From an uncultured Clostridia bacterium (GTDB taxonomy: Bacteria > Bacillota > Clostridia > TANB77 > CAG-508), in NCBI GenBank assembly GCA_904384205.1, contig CAJFJY010000018.1, positions 1-41,130 on the forward strand: 41,130 nucleotides of DNA, written 5' to 3'. The translations under genes and the position numbers were made by a program. Shown here one piece after another: positions 1 to 10,383 of this stretch; position 1 is the stretch's first letter; every line of letters begins with the position of its first letter. The notes under the pieces are model-generated. The model saw only the letters and a program-made list of their open reading frames with translations. It ran no database searches and was not told the DNA's origin.

Positions 1-123
1 GAGTGGGCTGTTATAGGAACTATATGGCATGCATTTGAATGGGTATTTTTTAAAGTTGCACCAATTATGGTTATACTAATTACTTCAATATTAGGGATAC
101 TATTTATAAAAAGGAATAAATAA
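1..123 (+). CDS. C-terminal end of a membrane protein (partial, runs off the window start)
   Basis: Frame 1 is open from base 1 (EWAVIGTIWHAFEWVFFKVAPIMVILITSILGILFIKRNK*); hydrophobic helix with basic tail; stop TAA at 121-123. Confidence 0.6.
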   Translation, partial: EWAVIGTIWHAFEWVFFKVAPIMVILITSILGILFIKRNK

Positions 124-1869
124 CAAATTACAATTTATACGGAGAATATTAAAATACTAATATTCTCTATTTTTTATCAAAACAGAAGAAAAAAGAAGGG
201 AAGAGGGGGAGTAGCTAATTTTCTAGAACAATAAAATAATTATAAATAAAATTTACACTAATGATATAATATTAATTAAAAATAAACAAAACTGTAAAAC
301 AATTATTAGAAAGAATATTCTAAATATAAAATCAAATTAAAATAGTAAATAAAAAATAAATTAATTATAAAACAAAAATTATTATAATAAAATAAATTGT
401 GAAATAATTTTGTGCAATGTTTAAATTATAAATTTTTTATAGCAAACATTAAAATTTCAAAACGAACATTTGAACAGTTTGAAATAATTAAAAATTTTTT
501 TATCGGTTTTAAAAATAATTTATATTAATAATATGTAATTTATCTTTATAATAAAAAGACTAAAATTAAATATAATAAAATAAATTTAATAATAAAAAAT
601 CATTTATAAAAAGTTAATTGGATTTGCTAATATAATTATAATTAATTAAGCTTTAGAATCGTTTTTAAGACATTTATATTATAAACTTAACAAGCTAAAT
701 GTCTAAATTATATAAAATGTTACAACTGATGTATATATAATATATAGAAATACTTAGAAATAGCTAAAAATCAATACTTTGAAAAAATCTCTAAAAATTG
801 CTAAAAAAGGTGACACACGAGAATCGATTTTAAGCCGTTTTTATTTTTTAGGTATATAGTTTGTTGTCCGAAAATAAGGCAAATATGGAGAAATAGGCAT
901 TATGGAGATTTTTGAAAAGATCTTCATAATAAAAATAATAATTAATATAATGAATAAAAATTTTATAGATACAAATTAAAATAATAGATAAAAAATGAAT
1001 TAGATAACAAATTATACAAGTAAAATAAAAAAATGCCTTAAAATTGATTTTAATGAGTCATAAGAATAATTAATATAACAGTAATACAAATAATGAATAT
1101 AATATAGATATAATAAGAAAATAAAGATATATAAATGAATATTAGTATGTATAAAACTACTAAAAGCCTTGAATTAGTAAAAGTAGATGTTTATGGTTAT
1201 TTTATATTTTTCTCCTACCTCTATTTGCACAAAACTTTGATTTTGTGCAATGTTATATATTGATAAATTACATGATCTTTTACCTCCCTCTATACTTCTC
1301 TACAAAAGTTATTTATATCTATATTTAATAAAATACTATTCCCTATTATTTCTATTATTAAATATTTTTATTTTAAAACAAATTTTTATTTTTATATTAT
1401 TATTATCACTATACTTAATCTTTTTCTATTTTTATATTTATTACCTCATATTACAATTAATGAATATTAAGAATTACTTTGACTAATTAAATCCAAAGTA
1501 TAAATTATTTTATTTATATCTCTCCTCTTCCCTTTAAGTATTCTTACAATAATTTACAAAATTAACAAAATATAGTAAAATAATTTAAACAAGCAAATAT
1601 AAAATTGCTTAGAATACCTATACAAGACTTCTATAATTTAGAAAATTTAAAATCAAAAATTAAAAAAGCTTGTAAGTCACTATTTTCAATGGTTTTGAAA
1701 CGCGACGCGTGAAAATCAATTTTAAGACGTTTTTATATTTTAGGTATGTAACTTTATTACTAAAAATATCAAAAATTAAATTAATTTGCAATAATTTTAT
1801 ACTTTTCATTGAATTTGTATATAATGTATCATATAATATATAAAATATATATCAAAGAGGTGTTAGACA

Positions 1870-3261
1870 ATGGAAAAAGTTTTAGTAAAAGATCTATTTA
1901 AAGATACAAAAAAATATATCGAAAAAGATATCATTCTCGAAGGATGGATTCGTACAATAAGAGACTCTAAAAATTTTGGTTTCATTGAATTAAATGATGG
2001 AAGCTTTTTTTATAATGTACAAATTGTATTCAGTAACAATTTGTCAAACTTTGAAGAAATTTGCAAGTTATCAATTAGTTCTACAATCAAAGTCGAAGGT
2101 AAATTCATATTAACTGAAAATGCAAAACAACCATTTGAAATTCAAGCCCAAAATATTGAAATAGAATCTTTATCAGAGAATGATTATCCTTTACAAAAAA
2201 AGAGGCACTCTTTTGAATATTTAAGAACAATTGCTCACTTACGTCCAAGAAGTAATACATTTAATGCTGTATTTCGTGTTAGAAGTGCTTTGGCATATGC
2301 AATTCATAAATTTTTCCAAGAAAAAGGCTTTGTATATGTTAATACTCCATTAATTACAGCAAGCGACGCAGAAGGTGCAGGAGAAATGTTTAATGTAAAT
2401 GCATTTGATTTTAATAATCTTCCAAAAGATAAAAATGGTAATATCGATTTCTCTAAAGATTTTTTTGGAAAACCTGCTCATTTGACAGTTAGTGGACAAT
2501 TAAACGCTGAAACTTTTGCCGAAGCTTTTAGAAATGTATATACATTTGGTCCAACATTTCGTGCTGAAGATTCTAATACAGTAAAACATGCTGCAGAATT
2601 TTGGATGGTAGAACCTGAAATATGTTTTGCTGATCTAGAAGATGACATGAATTTAGCAGAAGAAATGATTAAATATATTTTCAAATATGTTATTGATAAT
2701 TATCCAGAAGAAATGAAATTCTTCAATGATTTTATAGACAAAAGTTTATTAAATAGATTAGATAATGTTATTAACTCAAAATTTGTTAGAATTACTTATA
2801 CTGATGCAATAGCTGAACTCGAAAAACATAATAATGAATTTGAATATAAAGTTAGTTGGGGTGTTGACTTACAAACTGAACATGAACGATATTTATGTGA
2901 AAAAATATTTCAAAAACCTGTATTTGTAACTGATTATCCTAAAGAAATTAAAGCTTTCTATATGAAGTTAAATGATGATGGAAAAACTGTTGCTGCTACT
3001 GACCTATTAGCTCCAGGAATTGGAGAAATTATTGGTGGTAGTCAAAGAGAAGATGATTACAATAAATTACTTGATAGAATTAAAGATCTGAATATGCCAA
3101 TAGAAAACTATGATTGGTATTTAGATTTAAGAAAATATGGTAGTTGCAAACATGCCGGATTTGGCTTAGGATTTGAAAGAGCTATTATGTATTTAACAGG
3201 AATGCAAAATATTCGTGATGTAATACCTTTTCCTAGAACCCCAAACAATTGTGAATTTTAA
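1870..3261 (+). CDS. asnS: Asparaginyl-tRNA synthetase
   Basis: 463 aa class II aaRS; OB-fold N-terminus ([24 protein letters not shown]), [13 protein letters not shown] motif 2, C-terminal [46 protein letters not shown] upstream. Confidence 0.96.
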   Translation: MEKVLVKDLFKDTKKYIEKDIILEGWIRTIRDSKNFGFIELNDGSFFYNVQIVFSNNLSNFEEICKLSISSTIKVEGKFILTENAKQPFEIQAQNIEIESLSENDYPLQKKRHSFEYLRTIAHLRPRSNTFNAVFRVRSALAYAIHKFFQEKGFVYVNTPLITASDAEGAGEMFNVNAFDFNNLPKDKNGNIDFSKDFFGKPAHLTVSGQLNAETFAEAFRNVYTFGPTFRAEDSNTVKHAAEFWMVEPEICFADLEDDMNLAEEMIKYIFKYVIDNYPEEMKFFNDFIDKSLLNRLDNVINSKFVRITYTDAIAELEKHNNEFEYKVSWGVDLQTEHERYLCEKIFQKPVFVTDYPKEIKAFYMKLNDDGKTVAATDLLAPGIGEIIGGSQREDDYNKLLDRIKDLNMPIENYDWYLDLRKYGSCKHAGFGLGFERAIMYLTGMQNIRDVIPFPRTPNNCEF

Positions 3262-3265
3262 AATT

Positions 3266-3305
3266 AATATCCCCTACTCTTTTATTAATCAGGAGAGGGG
3301 ATATT
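3266..3305 (+). terminator. Probable terminator downstream of asnS
   Basis: Inverted repeat AATATCCCCT...AGGGGATATT just after the asnS stop. Confidence 0.6.
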
Positions 3306-3352
3306 TATTATATAGGAAAATAGATTTTTTAATGATCTTTCAATACAAAATT

Positions 3353-4711
3353 CTATTTAAATCTTTCAATATATTTATCTATTTTATTTATGAAATCCTC
3401 ATTATTTCTAGATTGTGCCATTAAACTAATTACTTGTTCAGTAACATCTGCAACAGGTAAGCTATTCATGGCTTTTCTTAATGCAAAAACAGTTTCTAAT
3501 TCTTTCTGTGTTAAAAGTAAATCTTCCCTTCTTGTTCCAGATTTATTAATATCTATTGCTGGGAATATACGTTTTTCAGATAATTTCCTGTCTAAATGAA
3601 CTTCCATATTACCTGTACCTTTGAATTCTTCAAATATTACATCATCCATTCTACTTCCAGTATCTACTAAAGCAGTTGCTAAGATTGTCAAACTACCACC
3701 ATTTTCGATATTTCTTGCTGCACCAAAGAATTTTTTAGGTTTATGTAATGCTGCTGGATCAATACCACCTGATAATGTTCTTCCAGAAGAAGGGATAACT
3801 AAGTTATATGCTCTTGTAAGCCTTGTAATACTATCTAACAATATAACTACATCTTTTCCCTGCTCTACTAATCTTTTAGCTCTTTCTAGAACCATTTCAG
3901 CAACTTTTACATGATGCTCTGGTAGCTCGTCAAATGTTGAATGAATTACTTGTCCTTTTATTGATCTTTTCATATCTGTAACTTCTTCAGGTCTTTCATC
4001 TATTAGTAATACTATTAATTCAATTTCTGGGTTATTTCTAGATATACTATTTGCAACTTTTTTTAGTAATGTTGTTTTACCTACCTTAGGTTGTGCTACT
4101 ATCATTCCTCTTTGCCCCTTACCTATTGGACACATTAAATCTATAATTCTCATTGCAATTTCATTTGGAGTAGTTTCTAATTTCAATTTTTCGTTTGGAA
4201 ATATTGGAATTAATTCATCAAATCTTTTTCTTTTTAATGCTTTTTCAGGATGTTCTCCATTTACTTCACCTACGAAAATAAGAGATGGAAATTTTTCACC
4301 TTCACGATAACGAGAAATACCTTTAATCATATCTCCAGTATCTAATTTAAATCTTTTTATTTGCACCATAGAAATATATACATCTTTTGGAGTTGATAAG
4401 AAGTTATCCCCTCTTAAAAAACCATAACCATCAGGTAATATGTCTAATATTCCTTCTACTATTTCGTCTCCTTCATTAGTTAATTTATAATCAATTATTG
4501 GCTGACCATTTGCATCATATTGTGTTGGATTTTTAACTTCTTCTTGTTCTTCATTATTATTTGTTTTATTATTATGATGTTTTTCTTCTGATATTATTTG
4601 ATTTAAAACTGTTATTAAATCTTCCTTTTTTAATTTTGAAATATTTTTAATATTATTTTCCTTTGCTAAATTGCGTAGTTCAACTAATGTCATATCTTGT
4701 AAATTTGACAT
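3353..4711 (-). CDS. rho: Transcription termination factor Rho
   Basis: 452 aa; Rho N-terminal region, GYGFLRG RNA-binding motif, Walker A ([17 protein letters not shown]), [13 protein letters not shown]. Confidence 0.97.
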   Translation of the reverse strand: MSNLQDMTLVELRNLAKENNIKNISKLKKEDLITVLNQIISEEKHHNNKTNNNEEQEEVKNPTQYDANGQPIIDYKLTNEGDEIVEGILDILPDGYGFLRGDNFLSTPKDVYISMVQIKRFKLDTGDMIKGISRYREGEKFPSLIFVGEVNGEHPEKALKRKRFDELIPIFPNEKLKLETTPNEIAMRIIDLMCPIGKGQRGMIVAQPKVGKTTLLKKVANSISRNNPEIELIVLLIDERPEEVTDMKRSIKGQVIHSTFDELPEHHVKVAEMVLERAKRLVEQGKDVVILLDSITRLTRAYNLVIPSSGRTLSGGIDPAALHKPKKFFGAARNIENGGSLTILATALVDTGSRMDDVIFEEFKGTGNMEVHLDRKLSEKRIFPAIDINKSGTRREDLLLTQKELETVFALRKAMNSLPVADVTEQVISLMAQSRNNEDFINKIDKYIERFK

Positions 4712-4834
4712 AAATACCTCCTTATATTTTGTTTTAATTATAAAATTGGGAATAAAACGATACTAATAAATAATAATATATAATATTATAGCACATTTTT
4801 TGGAAAAAGTAACCATTTTTTGAAAAATATGTAA

Positions 4835-4878
4835 AAAAGATTAAAGCTAAATTCGTAAGAAAATAACCTTAATCTTTT
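4835..4878 (-). terminator. Hairpin terminator downstream of the divIC-like gene
   Basis: On the minus strand AAAAGATTAA...TTAATCTTTTTT, 10-bp stem followed by a T-run. Confidence 0.5.
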
Positions 4879-4887
4879 ATGCTTAAG

Positions 4888-5163
4888 TTACATTCCTGTA
4901 TCAATATAAACTTTTTCATTTGGTAAATACATATCTAATTTTTCTCTTGCTGCATCTTCAATGAATTCATCTGAATTTATATCTTCTTGTTTTTTTGCTA
5001 ATTCATCTTTATATTCTTTTTCTTGTTCTATTTGTGATGCTAAATCTTTACTTGTACTAACATATTGATTTATAACATTTTGTTGTTTTATTAAAGTAAA
5101 AACAGCATAAATTAAAGCTAATATGATAATTATATTTCTAATTAATTTTTTTTTGTTTTTCAT
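4888..5163 (-). CDS. Septum formation initiator (DivIC/FtsB family)
   Basis: 91 aa; one TM helix, coiled coil, typical C-terminus EFIEDAAREKLDMYLPNEKVYID. Confidence 0.85.
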   Translation of the reverse strand: MKNKKKLIRNIIIILALIYAVFTLIKQQNVINQYVSTSKDLASQIEQEKEYKDELAKKQEDINSDEFIEDAAREKLDMYLPNEKVYIDTGM

Positions 5164-5302
5164 AAGTATCTCTCCACTTCAAATGTATATTGAATATATT
5201 AACTATACACATATATATTTTTCTACTTTTTTTATAAAAATCCTTCTTTATTTTGACAAAAATTTTAAAAAGTTACAATTTTTGCAATTATAATTATATA
5301 TA

Positions 5303-5806
5303 TTAGGTCTTTTTTGTAGTAAATGTCTTTTTGTGTTGAGAAACTTTGAATATTCTTTTTATTTTTTCTCCTATATTTTTAAAAATTTTTTTGACATTAA
5401 TTATTATAAAAGAAACAGGCTTGAAAAATATCTTTTTAAATAAGTTAATAATAAAAATTATAGGTTTAAATATGATTTCAACTATTTTTTTAAATATTTT
5501 TATTGTTTGATTTAATATTTTAACACTTATATTTATTATGAATTTACTTAATAAAATCATATATATAATACATCCTAGAACTATTGCCAAAAACATATAT
5601 AATCTGATTTCGCCATTATTAAATGTAAATATAGCATATAACATTATAAAACCAGCTATAATCCAAAATATTACATCTTCTATATATGTTACAATATCAG
5701 GAGTGTTAAATGTTTTTCTCAATATTCTAAAAATGTCGAATAAAAATCCTATTATTATTCCTATAAGTATAAAAATCAAAAAAAGTATAGCTTGATTTGT
5801 GACCAT
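5303..5806 (-). CDS. yabQ: Spore cortex biosynthesis protein YabQ
   Basis: N-terminal TM-rich segment with GFLFDIFRILRK, next to yabP and divIC in the usual order. Confidence 0.85.
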   Translation of the reverse strand: MVTNQAILFLIFILIGIIIGFLFDIFRILRKTFNTPDIVTYIEDVIFWIIAGFIMLYAIFTFNNGEIRLYMFLAIVLGCIIYMILLSKFIINISVKILNQTIKIFKKIVEIIFKPIIFIINLFKKIFFKPVSFIIINVKKIFKNIGEKIKRIFKVSQHKKTFTTKKT

Positions 5807-5820
5807 ATATAATCCTCCTG

Positions 5821-6126
5821 TTATTTAAAAATTTTACTTATCAAACTTCCTCCTTTTACTTTATCTCGCTCTTTATCACTATATGCTAAATATGATATTT
5901 CTCCCTCAACAATCACTTCTGAAGTATCAAGACTTAGTTTATTAATTCTAATATTCTCTCCTTTTACAGTTAATAAACCAAGCTCTGTTTCTACCATTAC
6001 TACTTGGTCATCAAAACTCAATACATCCTTAACACCTGATATACTTAGCTTTTCCCTATTTTCTAATATAAGATTTTGGATTACTCCTATCCCATTATTA
6101 ACTGTTTTTCTTTCATCAATTGTCAT
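5821..6126 (-). CDS. yabP: Sporulation protein YabP
   Basis: 101 aa; NLILENREKLSISGVKDVLSFDDQVVMVETELGLLTVKGENIRINKLSLDTSEVIVEGEI is characteristic of YabP. Confidence 0.92.
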   Translation of the reverse strand: MTIDERKTVNNGIGVIQNLILENREKLSISGVKDVLSFDDQVVMVETELGLLTVKGENIRINKLSLDTSEVIVEGEISYLAYSDKERDKVKGGSLISKIFK

Positions 6127-6317
6127 AGCATTACCTCCTTTTTTTCTATATCTAACCTTATCCTTATTTATATATATTCAGGGTTTGTCTTAATTAGAAC
6201 AAAAAAATATATTATTTTTAAAATTTATGTTGACTTTTTCCAATATATGATATAATATTTACATAACAAATTGTATAAAAAGTCAAAAGTGTATTTTGAC
6301 TAAAAGGAGGAAATAAT

Positions 6318-7760
6318 ATGAAACCAGATGATTTATACGCACATTTATATGGACGGCATAATGGAGTAACAGGCACATCTTTTTTATTAAGTTCACACTT
6401 TCCCGATAAAAGAAACATACGTTGCTTAATTGATTGTGGTAATTTTCAAGGAAATGATAATAATGGTTATTTAGATTTAAATGATGTCATTCCCTTTGAT
6501 GCCAAAAAAATTGATTTTGTGTTAATTACACATAATCATATAGACCACATTGGTTTATTGCCATTACTTATACATCAAGGATATAAAGGACCTATTTACT
6601 TGTCCAAGCCAGGATATTCATTAATTGATATTCCTATTAATGAAGCATGGAAAGTAAATTGCAAAAACAAAGCATATCCGAGTTATACTAGAGAAGATGT
6701 AGAACAATTATTTAAACAATTAATAGGTATTTCTTTCAACCAGAAAATTTTCCCTAAGAAAAATGTTGAAGTCACTTTCTTACCAAATGGTCATATTGTG
6801 GGAGCTTCTTTAATAGAAATTAAACTTTCATATGATAATAAAGAAAGTATAAAAATATTATTCACAGGGGATTACAATAATAAGAATTTATTTTTTGATG
6901 TGGAAGAACTTCCTATTGAGCATCGGGAATCACCCTATTCACTTGTAGTGTGTGAATCTACATATGGAGATGTAGATTCAACAAGTTCACGTTTTAAACC
7001 AGTATTGTTTGATGCTATAAAAAATGCAATTGAACAAAAAAAGAAAGTTATAATCCCTACCTTTGCTATGGGCAGAACACAAGAAATTTTATATTTTATA
7101 AAAGTTATGCAAGATAAAGGATTACTTTCTAAAGAAATACCAATATGGCAAGGTGGAACTTCAGCACGTGAGATAACAAATAGATTTCATTATGATAGCT
7201 TAGGATTACGCTCTGAAATGAAAAATTTTTTACCAAAAAATTTTCATTTTGTTTCAAGCAAAGAAATAAATAGTATTTGTAAAACTTTGTTAGATAATGA
7301 CGAACCTTCTATTATTATTTCACCATCTGGAATGGCATCATATGGTGCTATTAAGAGTTTTATTTCAAAGGCTATTAATCGAGAAGATGTATTAATTGCT
7401 TTTCCAGGACATTGTACAGCAGACTCAAAAGGAAGTGAACTTATTAATACGCCTAAAGGTTCTAATATCAGTTATGGTGGAGATATCCACACTCGCTATT
7501 GCGATATAATTGTAAGTGGAGAAGTGTCTGCACATGCTAAGCGAGATGAATTACTGTATTTACTTAAAGAAGAACTATGTTCTCCAAAATCTATTCTGGT
7601 AAACCATGGTGAACAAGATGTAAGAGAGAAATTTGTAGAATATCTCCGAGAAAACTTTTCACTAAATACAATTATAGAAAATTTTAGTCCTGATTATGGA
7701 TATGAAATTACTTTTAATGGTTTATCAAAAATATTTTTATCAAAGTTTCAGTTATTTTAA
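6318..7760 (+). CDS. MBL-fold RNase/exonuclease-like protein (beta-CASP family)
   Basis: 480 aa; ITHNHIDHIGLLP (HxHxDH), FTGDYN, VCESTYGD, GRTQE, ISPSGM, VNHGEQ motifs; strong RBS AAAGGAGG. Confidence 0.9.
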   Translation: MKPDDLYAHLYGRHNGVTGTSFLLSSHFPDKRNIRCLIDCGNFQGNDNNGYLDLNDVIPFDAKKIDFVLITHNHIDHIGLLPLLIHQGYKGPIYLSKPGYSLIDIPINEAWKVNCKNKAYPSYTREDVEQLFKQLIGISFNQKIFPKKNVEVTFLPNGHIVGASLIEIKLSYDNKESIKILFTGDYNNKNLFFDVEELPIEHRESPYSLVVCESTYGDVDSTSSRFKPVLFDAIKNAIEQKKKVIIPTFAMGRTQEILYFIKVMQDKGLLSKEIPIWQGGTSAREITNRFHYDSLGLRSEMKNFLPKNFHFVSSKEINSICKTLLDNDEPSIIISPSGMASYGAIKSFISKAINREDVLIAFPGHCTADSKGSELINTPKGSNISYGGDIHTRYCDIIVSGEVSAHAKRDELLYLLKEELCSPKSILVNHGEQDVREKFVEYLRENFSLNTIIENFSPDYGYEITFNGLSKIFLSKFQLF

Positions 7761-7899
7761 TTTAAAAGTATTTCTTTTAAAAAATTGAATGCTTAAATTA
7801 ACAATTGTTAATTAGGAAAGGGGTTTGTTTATGTTTGAATCCGAATCACGGTATAAAAATCAAATAGTCATTAAAGGCTATAACAAAATTAAGCAATAT

Positions 7900-7929
7900 A
7901 ATGAGGAAAGTTTTTTAACTTTCCTCATT
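7900..7929. terminator. Perfect 13-bp hairpin overlapping the 3' end of the aspartate kinase gene
   Basis: AATGAGGAAAGTT-TTTT-AACTTTCCTCATT; contains the minus-strand stop codon. Neither side has a strong T-tract, so terminator function is tentative. Confidence 0.5.
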
Positions 7930-8886
7930 AATTAATAATCTATGCATTTCTTCTAAATATTTATTTTCTACAATATTTTTAAAACAAATTGATACTTTAT
8001 TTTCATCTATATCAATATTAGAAACTTCTAATTTGTTTTTTTCTAAAAAGTCTAATATCTTTCTTAAGTTTTCAAAGTTCCTAATTATTCCATTACCTAT
8101 AATAGAAATTTTTGAAACATCTTTTTGTACAATACTTTTTACTGTATTTTCCTCAATTATATCAGAAATCATTGTTCCTGCTTTATTGTTAAATGTACAT
8201 TTTGTTATTATTGGGATTTTAAATTTTTCTCCTATTTCTACACATCTATTATGAAGAACTTTGGCACCTTCATTAGAAATCTCTAGCATTTCTTCGTACG
8301 ATAAAGCACTTAATTTTTTAGCATCAGGCAACTTATTGGGATCTGCGGTATAAACTCCATCAACATCAGAAAAAATGTAACAATTCTTAGCATTTAAAGC
8401 TGCTGCAATGGCCACAGCAGATGTATCTGAGCCTCCCCTCCCTATAGTTGTTATATCCATATTTTCATTTATCCCTTGAAAACCTGTTACTATTACGATT
8501 TTATTTTCTTCTAATTCTTTTAGAATTCTTGAAACATCAATATTTTCAATTATTGCATTTTTATTTGTATTATTTGTATAAACTCCTGCCTGCCATCCTG
8601 TAAGAGATATTGCCTTATATCCCATATGATTTAGCAATATACTTAATTTTGCTACCGATATTTGTTCTCCTGTACTTAATAGAACATCTAATTCCCTATC
8701 CTCAATATCTTCTGACAATTCTTTAGCTTCTTTAATCAATTTATCTGTTGTTTTACCTTGTGCAGATAATACAACTACAATTCTATGTCCTTTATTATAT
8801 AAATCAATTATTTTATTAGCTACTTGTTTTAATTTTTCGTTATCGGCTACTGAACTTCCTCCAAATTTTAATACTATTGTGTCCAT
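7915..8886 (-). CDS. Aspartate kinase with an apparently shortened regulatory region
   Basis: MDTIVLKFGGSSVAD, LSTGEQISVAKLS, TGWQAGVYT, TIGRGGSDTSAVAIAAALNA. Start placed at 8886; the ORF-track start at 8982 extends into a palindromic element. Confidence 0.92.
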   Translation of the reverse strand: MDTIVLKFGGSSVADNEKLKQVANKIIDLYNKGHRIVVVLSAQGKTTDKLIKEAKELSEDIEDRELDVLLSTGEQISVAKLSILLNHMGYKAISLTGWQAGVYTNNTNKNAIIENIDVSRILKELEENKIVIVTGFQGINENMDITTIGRGGSDTSAVAIAAALNAKNCYIFSDVDGVYTADPNKLPDAKKLSALSYEEMLEISNEGAKVLHNRCVEIGEKFKIPIITKCTFNNKAGTMISDIIEENTVKSIVQKDVSKISIIGNGIIRNFENLRKILDFLEKNKLEVSNIDIDENKVSICFKNIVENKYLEEMHRLLINEES

Positions 8887-8920
8887 AAATACTATCATTC
8901 CTTTCCTAAGACACAAATCC

Positions 8921-9043
8921 GGTTGGAAAAGAATTAAATTTTGGCTGGGCAAACAAATTTGAAATTTATGAGGCGTACTCATGTACGTTGATTAAATTTC
9001 AAATGAAGTTTAACGACGCCAAAATTGTAATTATTTTTCAACC
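8921..9043. repeat. Long imperfect palindrome (REP/MITE-like) upstream of the aspartate kinase gene
   Basis: Arms GGTTGGAAAAGAATTAAATTTTGGC... and the reverse complement of ...GCCAAAATTGTAATTATTTTTCAACC; central GCGTACtcatGTACG; further matching segments AAATTTGAAATTTA / TTAAATTTCAAAT. Confidence 0.75.
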
Positions 9044-9166
9044 TTAACACCTCTTATTTAATATATGTAACAATTTTTAATTAAAAATTATTACTTTACA
9101 TTATATGATATGCTTGTTTACTTTAGTAGTTGATTAAATTTTTCTCTAATTTACTAAATATATTCT

Positions 9167-10274
9167 TTATTTAATAATATTAGATTTTAAATAACTTTCC
9201 ATAAATCCATCTATATCTCCATCCATTACTGCCTCTACATTTCCAACTTCATAGTTTGTTCTGTGGTCTTTAACCATAGTGTAAGGGCAAAAAACATATG
9301 AACGTATTTGACTTCCCCATGCAATATCTTTTTGGTCACCTTTCAAATCCTCAATTTTATCTTTCTGTTCTTTTTCTTTTAAATCTAATAATTTTGATTT
9401 TAACATTTTCATTGCTGTTTCTCTATTTTGAATTTGAGATCGTTCAGATTGGCATGCAACAACTGTATTTGTTGGAATATGTGTAATTCTTACAGCAGAT
9501 GATGTTTTATTAATATGTTGTCCACCTGCTCCTGATGCCCTATATGTATCTACTCGCAAATCCTCAGGATTTATCTCTATTTCTATATCATCAGTTATTT
9601 CTGGTAAAACTTCTACTGATGCAAATGAAGTATGCCTTCTTCCTCCACTATCAAAAGGAGAAATTCTAACTAACCTATGAACTCCTTTTTCACATTTCAT
9701 ATATCCATATGCATATTCTCCTATTATTTCAAATGTAACACTTTTTAAACCTGCTTCTTCTCCTTCTAGATAATCTAATTCTTTTACTTGATACTCATTC
9801 TTCATAGCCCATCTTGCATACATTCTATATAACATTTCTGCCCAATCTTGTGATTCTGTTCCTCCTGCACCAGGATGTATTGTAACTATTGCATTATTAC
9901 TATCGTATTTTCCTGATAATAATGTTTCGATTTCAAATTTTTCTAAATCTTTTTCTGCTTTACCCGTTCCTTTTATGATCTCTTTAGATATTTCTTCATC
10001 TGCTTCAATATTTACTAATTCTGTCAATTCTTTTAGATTTTTTAGTTCACTTTTTAGTTCATTATATTTACTAATTTTTCTTTTTAAGATTTTTATATTC
10101 CCTAATATTTTTTGAGAATTTTTCTGGTCATTCCAAAATTCTGGATCAATAGTTTCTTTTTCTAAGTTATTTAATTCTTCCTCTTGTTTTGGTATGTCAA
10201 AGAGACTCACCTAATTCTTTTAACTTGACTTCTAGTTCTTCTAGAAGCTTCGTGTTTTCTTCTAATTCGAACAT
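9167..10274 (-). CDS. prfB: Peptide chain release factor 2, expressed by programmed +1 frameshift
   Basis: Contains GGQHINKTSSAVRITHIPT and the Ser-Pro-Phe specificity tripeptide (RISPFDSGGRRHTSFASVEV). Zero-frame ORF from ATG 10274 (MFELEENTKLLEELEVKLKELGESL) ends at codon 26 UGA in CTT TGA C, and reading continues in +1 as DIPKQEEELNNLE. RBS AGGAGAG precedes the ATG. Confidence 0.95.
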
Positions 10275-10383
10275 TCTATCACTCTCCTAAAAATTTTATT
10301 TTGTTTACAAATGATTTCATTTTATAAAATATACATTTATTTTACACAAAGATTAACAAAAAATCAATTCTTCTACTTAAACT

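Noticed and set aside
1250-1486. 78-aa ORF (MLYIDKLHDLLPPSILLYKSYLYLYLIKYYSL...)
   Set aside because: Low-complexity Leu/Tyr/Ile/Phe-rich translation of very AT-rich DNA, no RBS; most likely spurious.
1500-1869. T-box leader upstream of asnS
   Set aside because: I see no AGGGTGGNACCGCG-type antiterminator motif or matching terminator in the leader.
2478-2684. Antisense ORFs inside asnS, rho, secA, hydA, hydB, uvrA, uvrB and others from the ORF track
   Set aside because: They lie fully opposite well-supported conserved genes, have no RBS and show composition typical of antisense readings.
6218-6418. 66-aa minus-strand ORF over the start of the MBL gene
   Set aside because: Overlaps the MBL-gene 5' end and its RBS; no independent support.
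8890-9060. Lysine riboswitch upstream of the aspartate kinase
   Set aside because: Conserved L-box segments are not recognisable; the region is dominated by one long palindrome.
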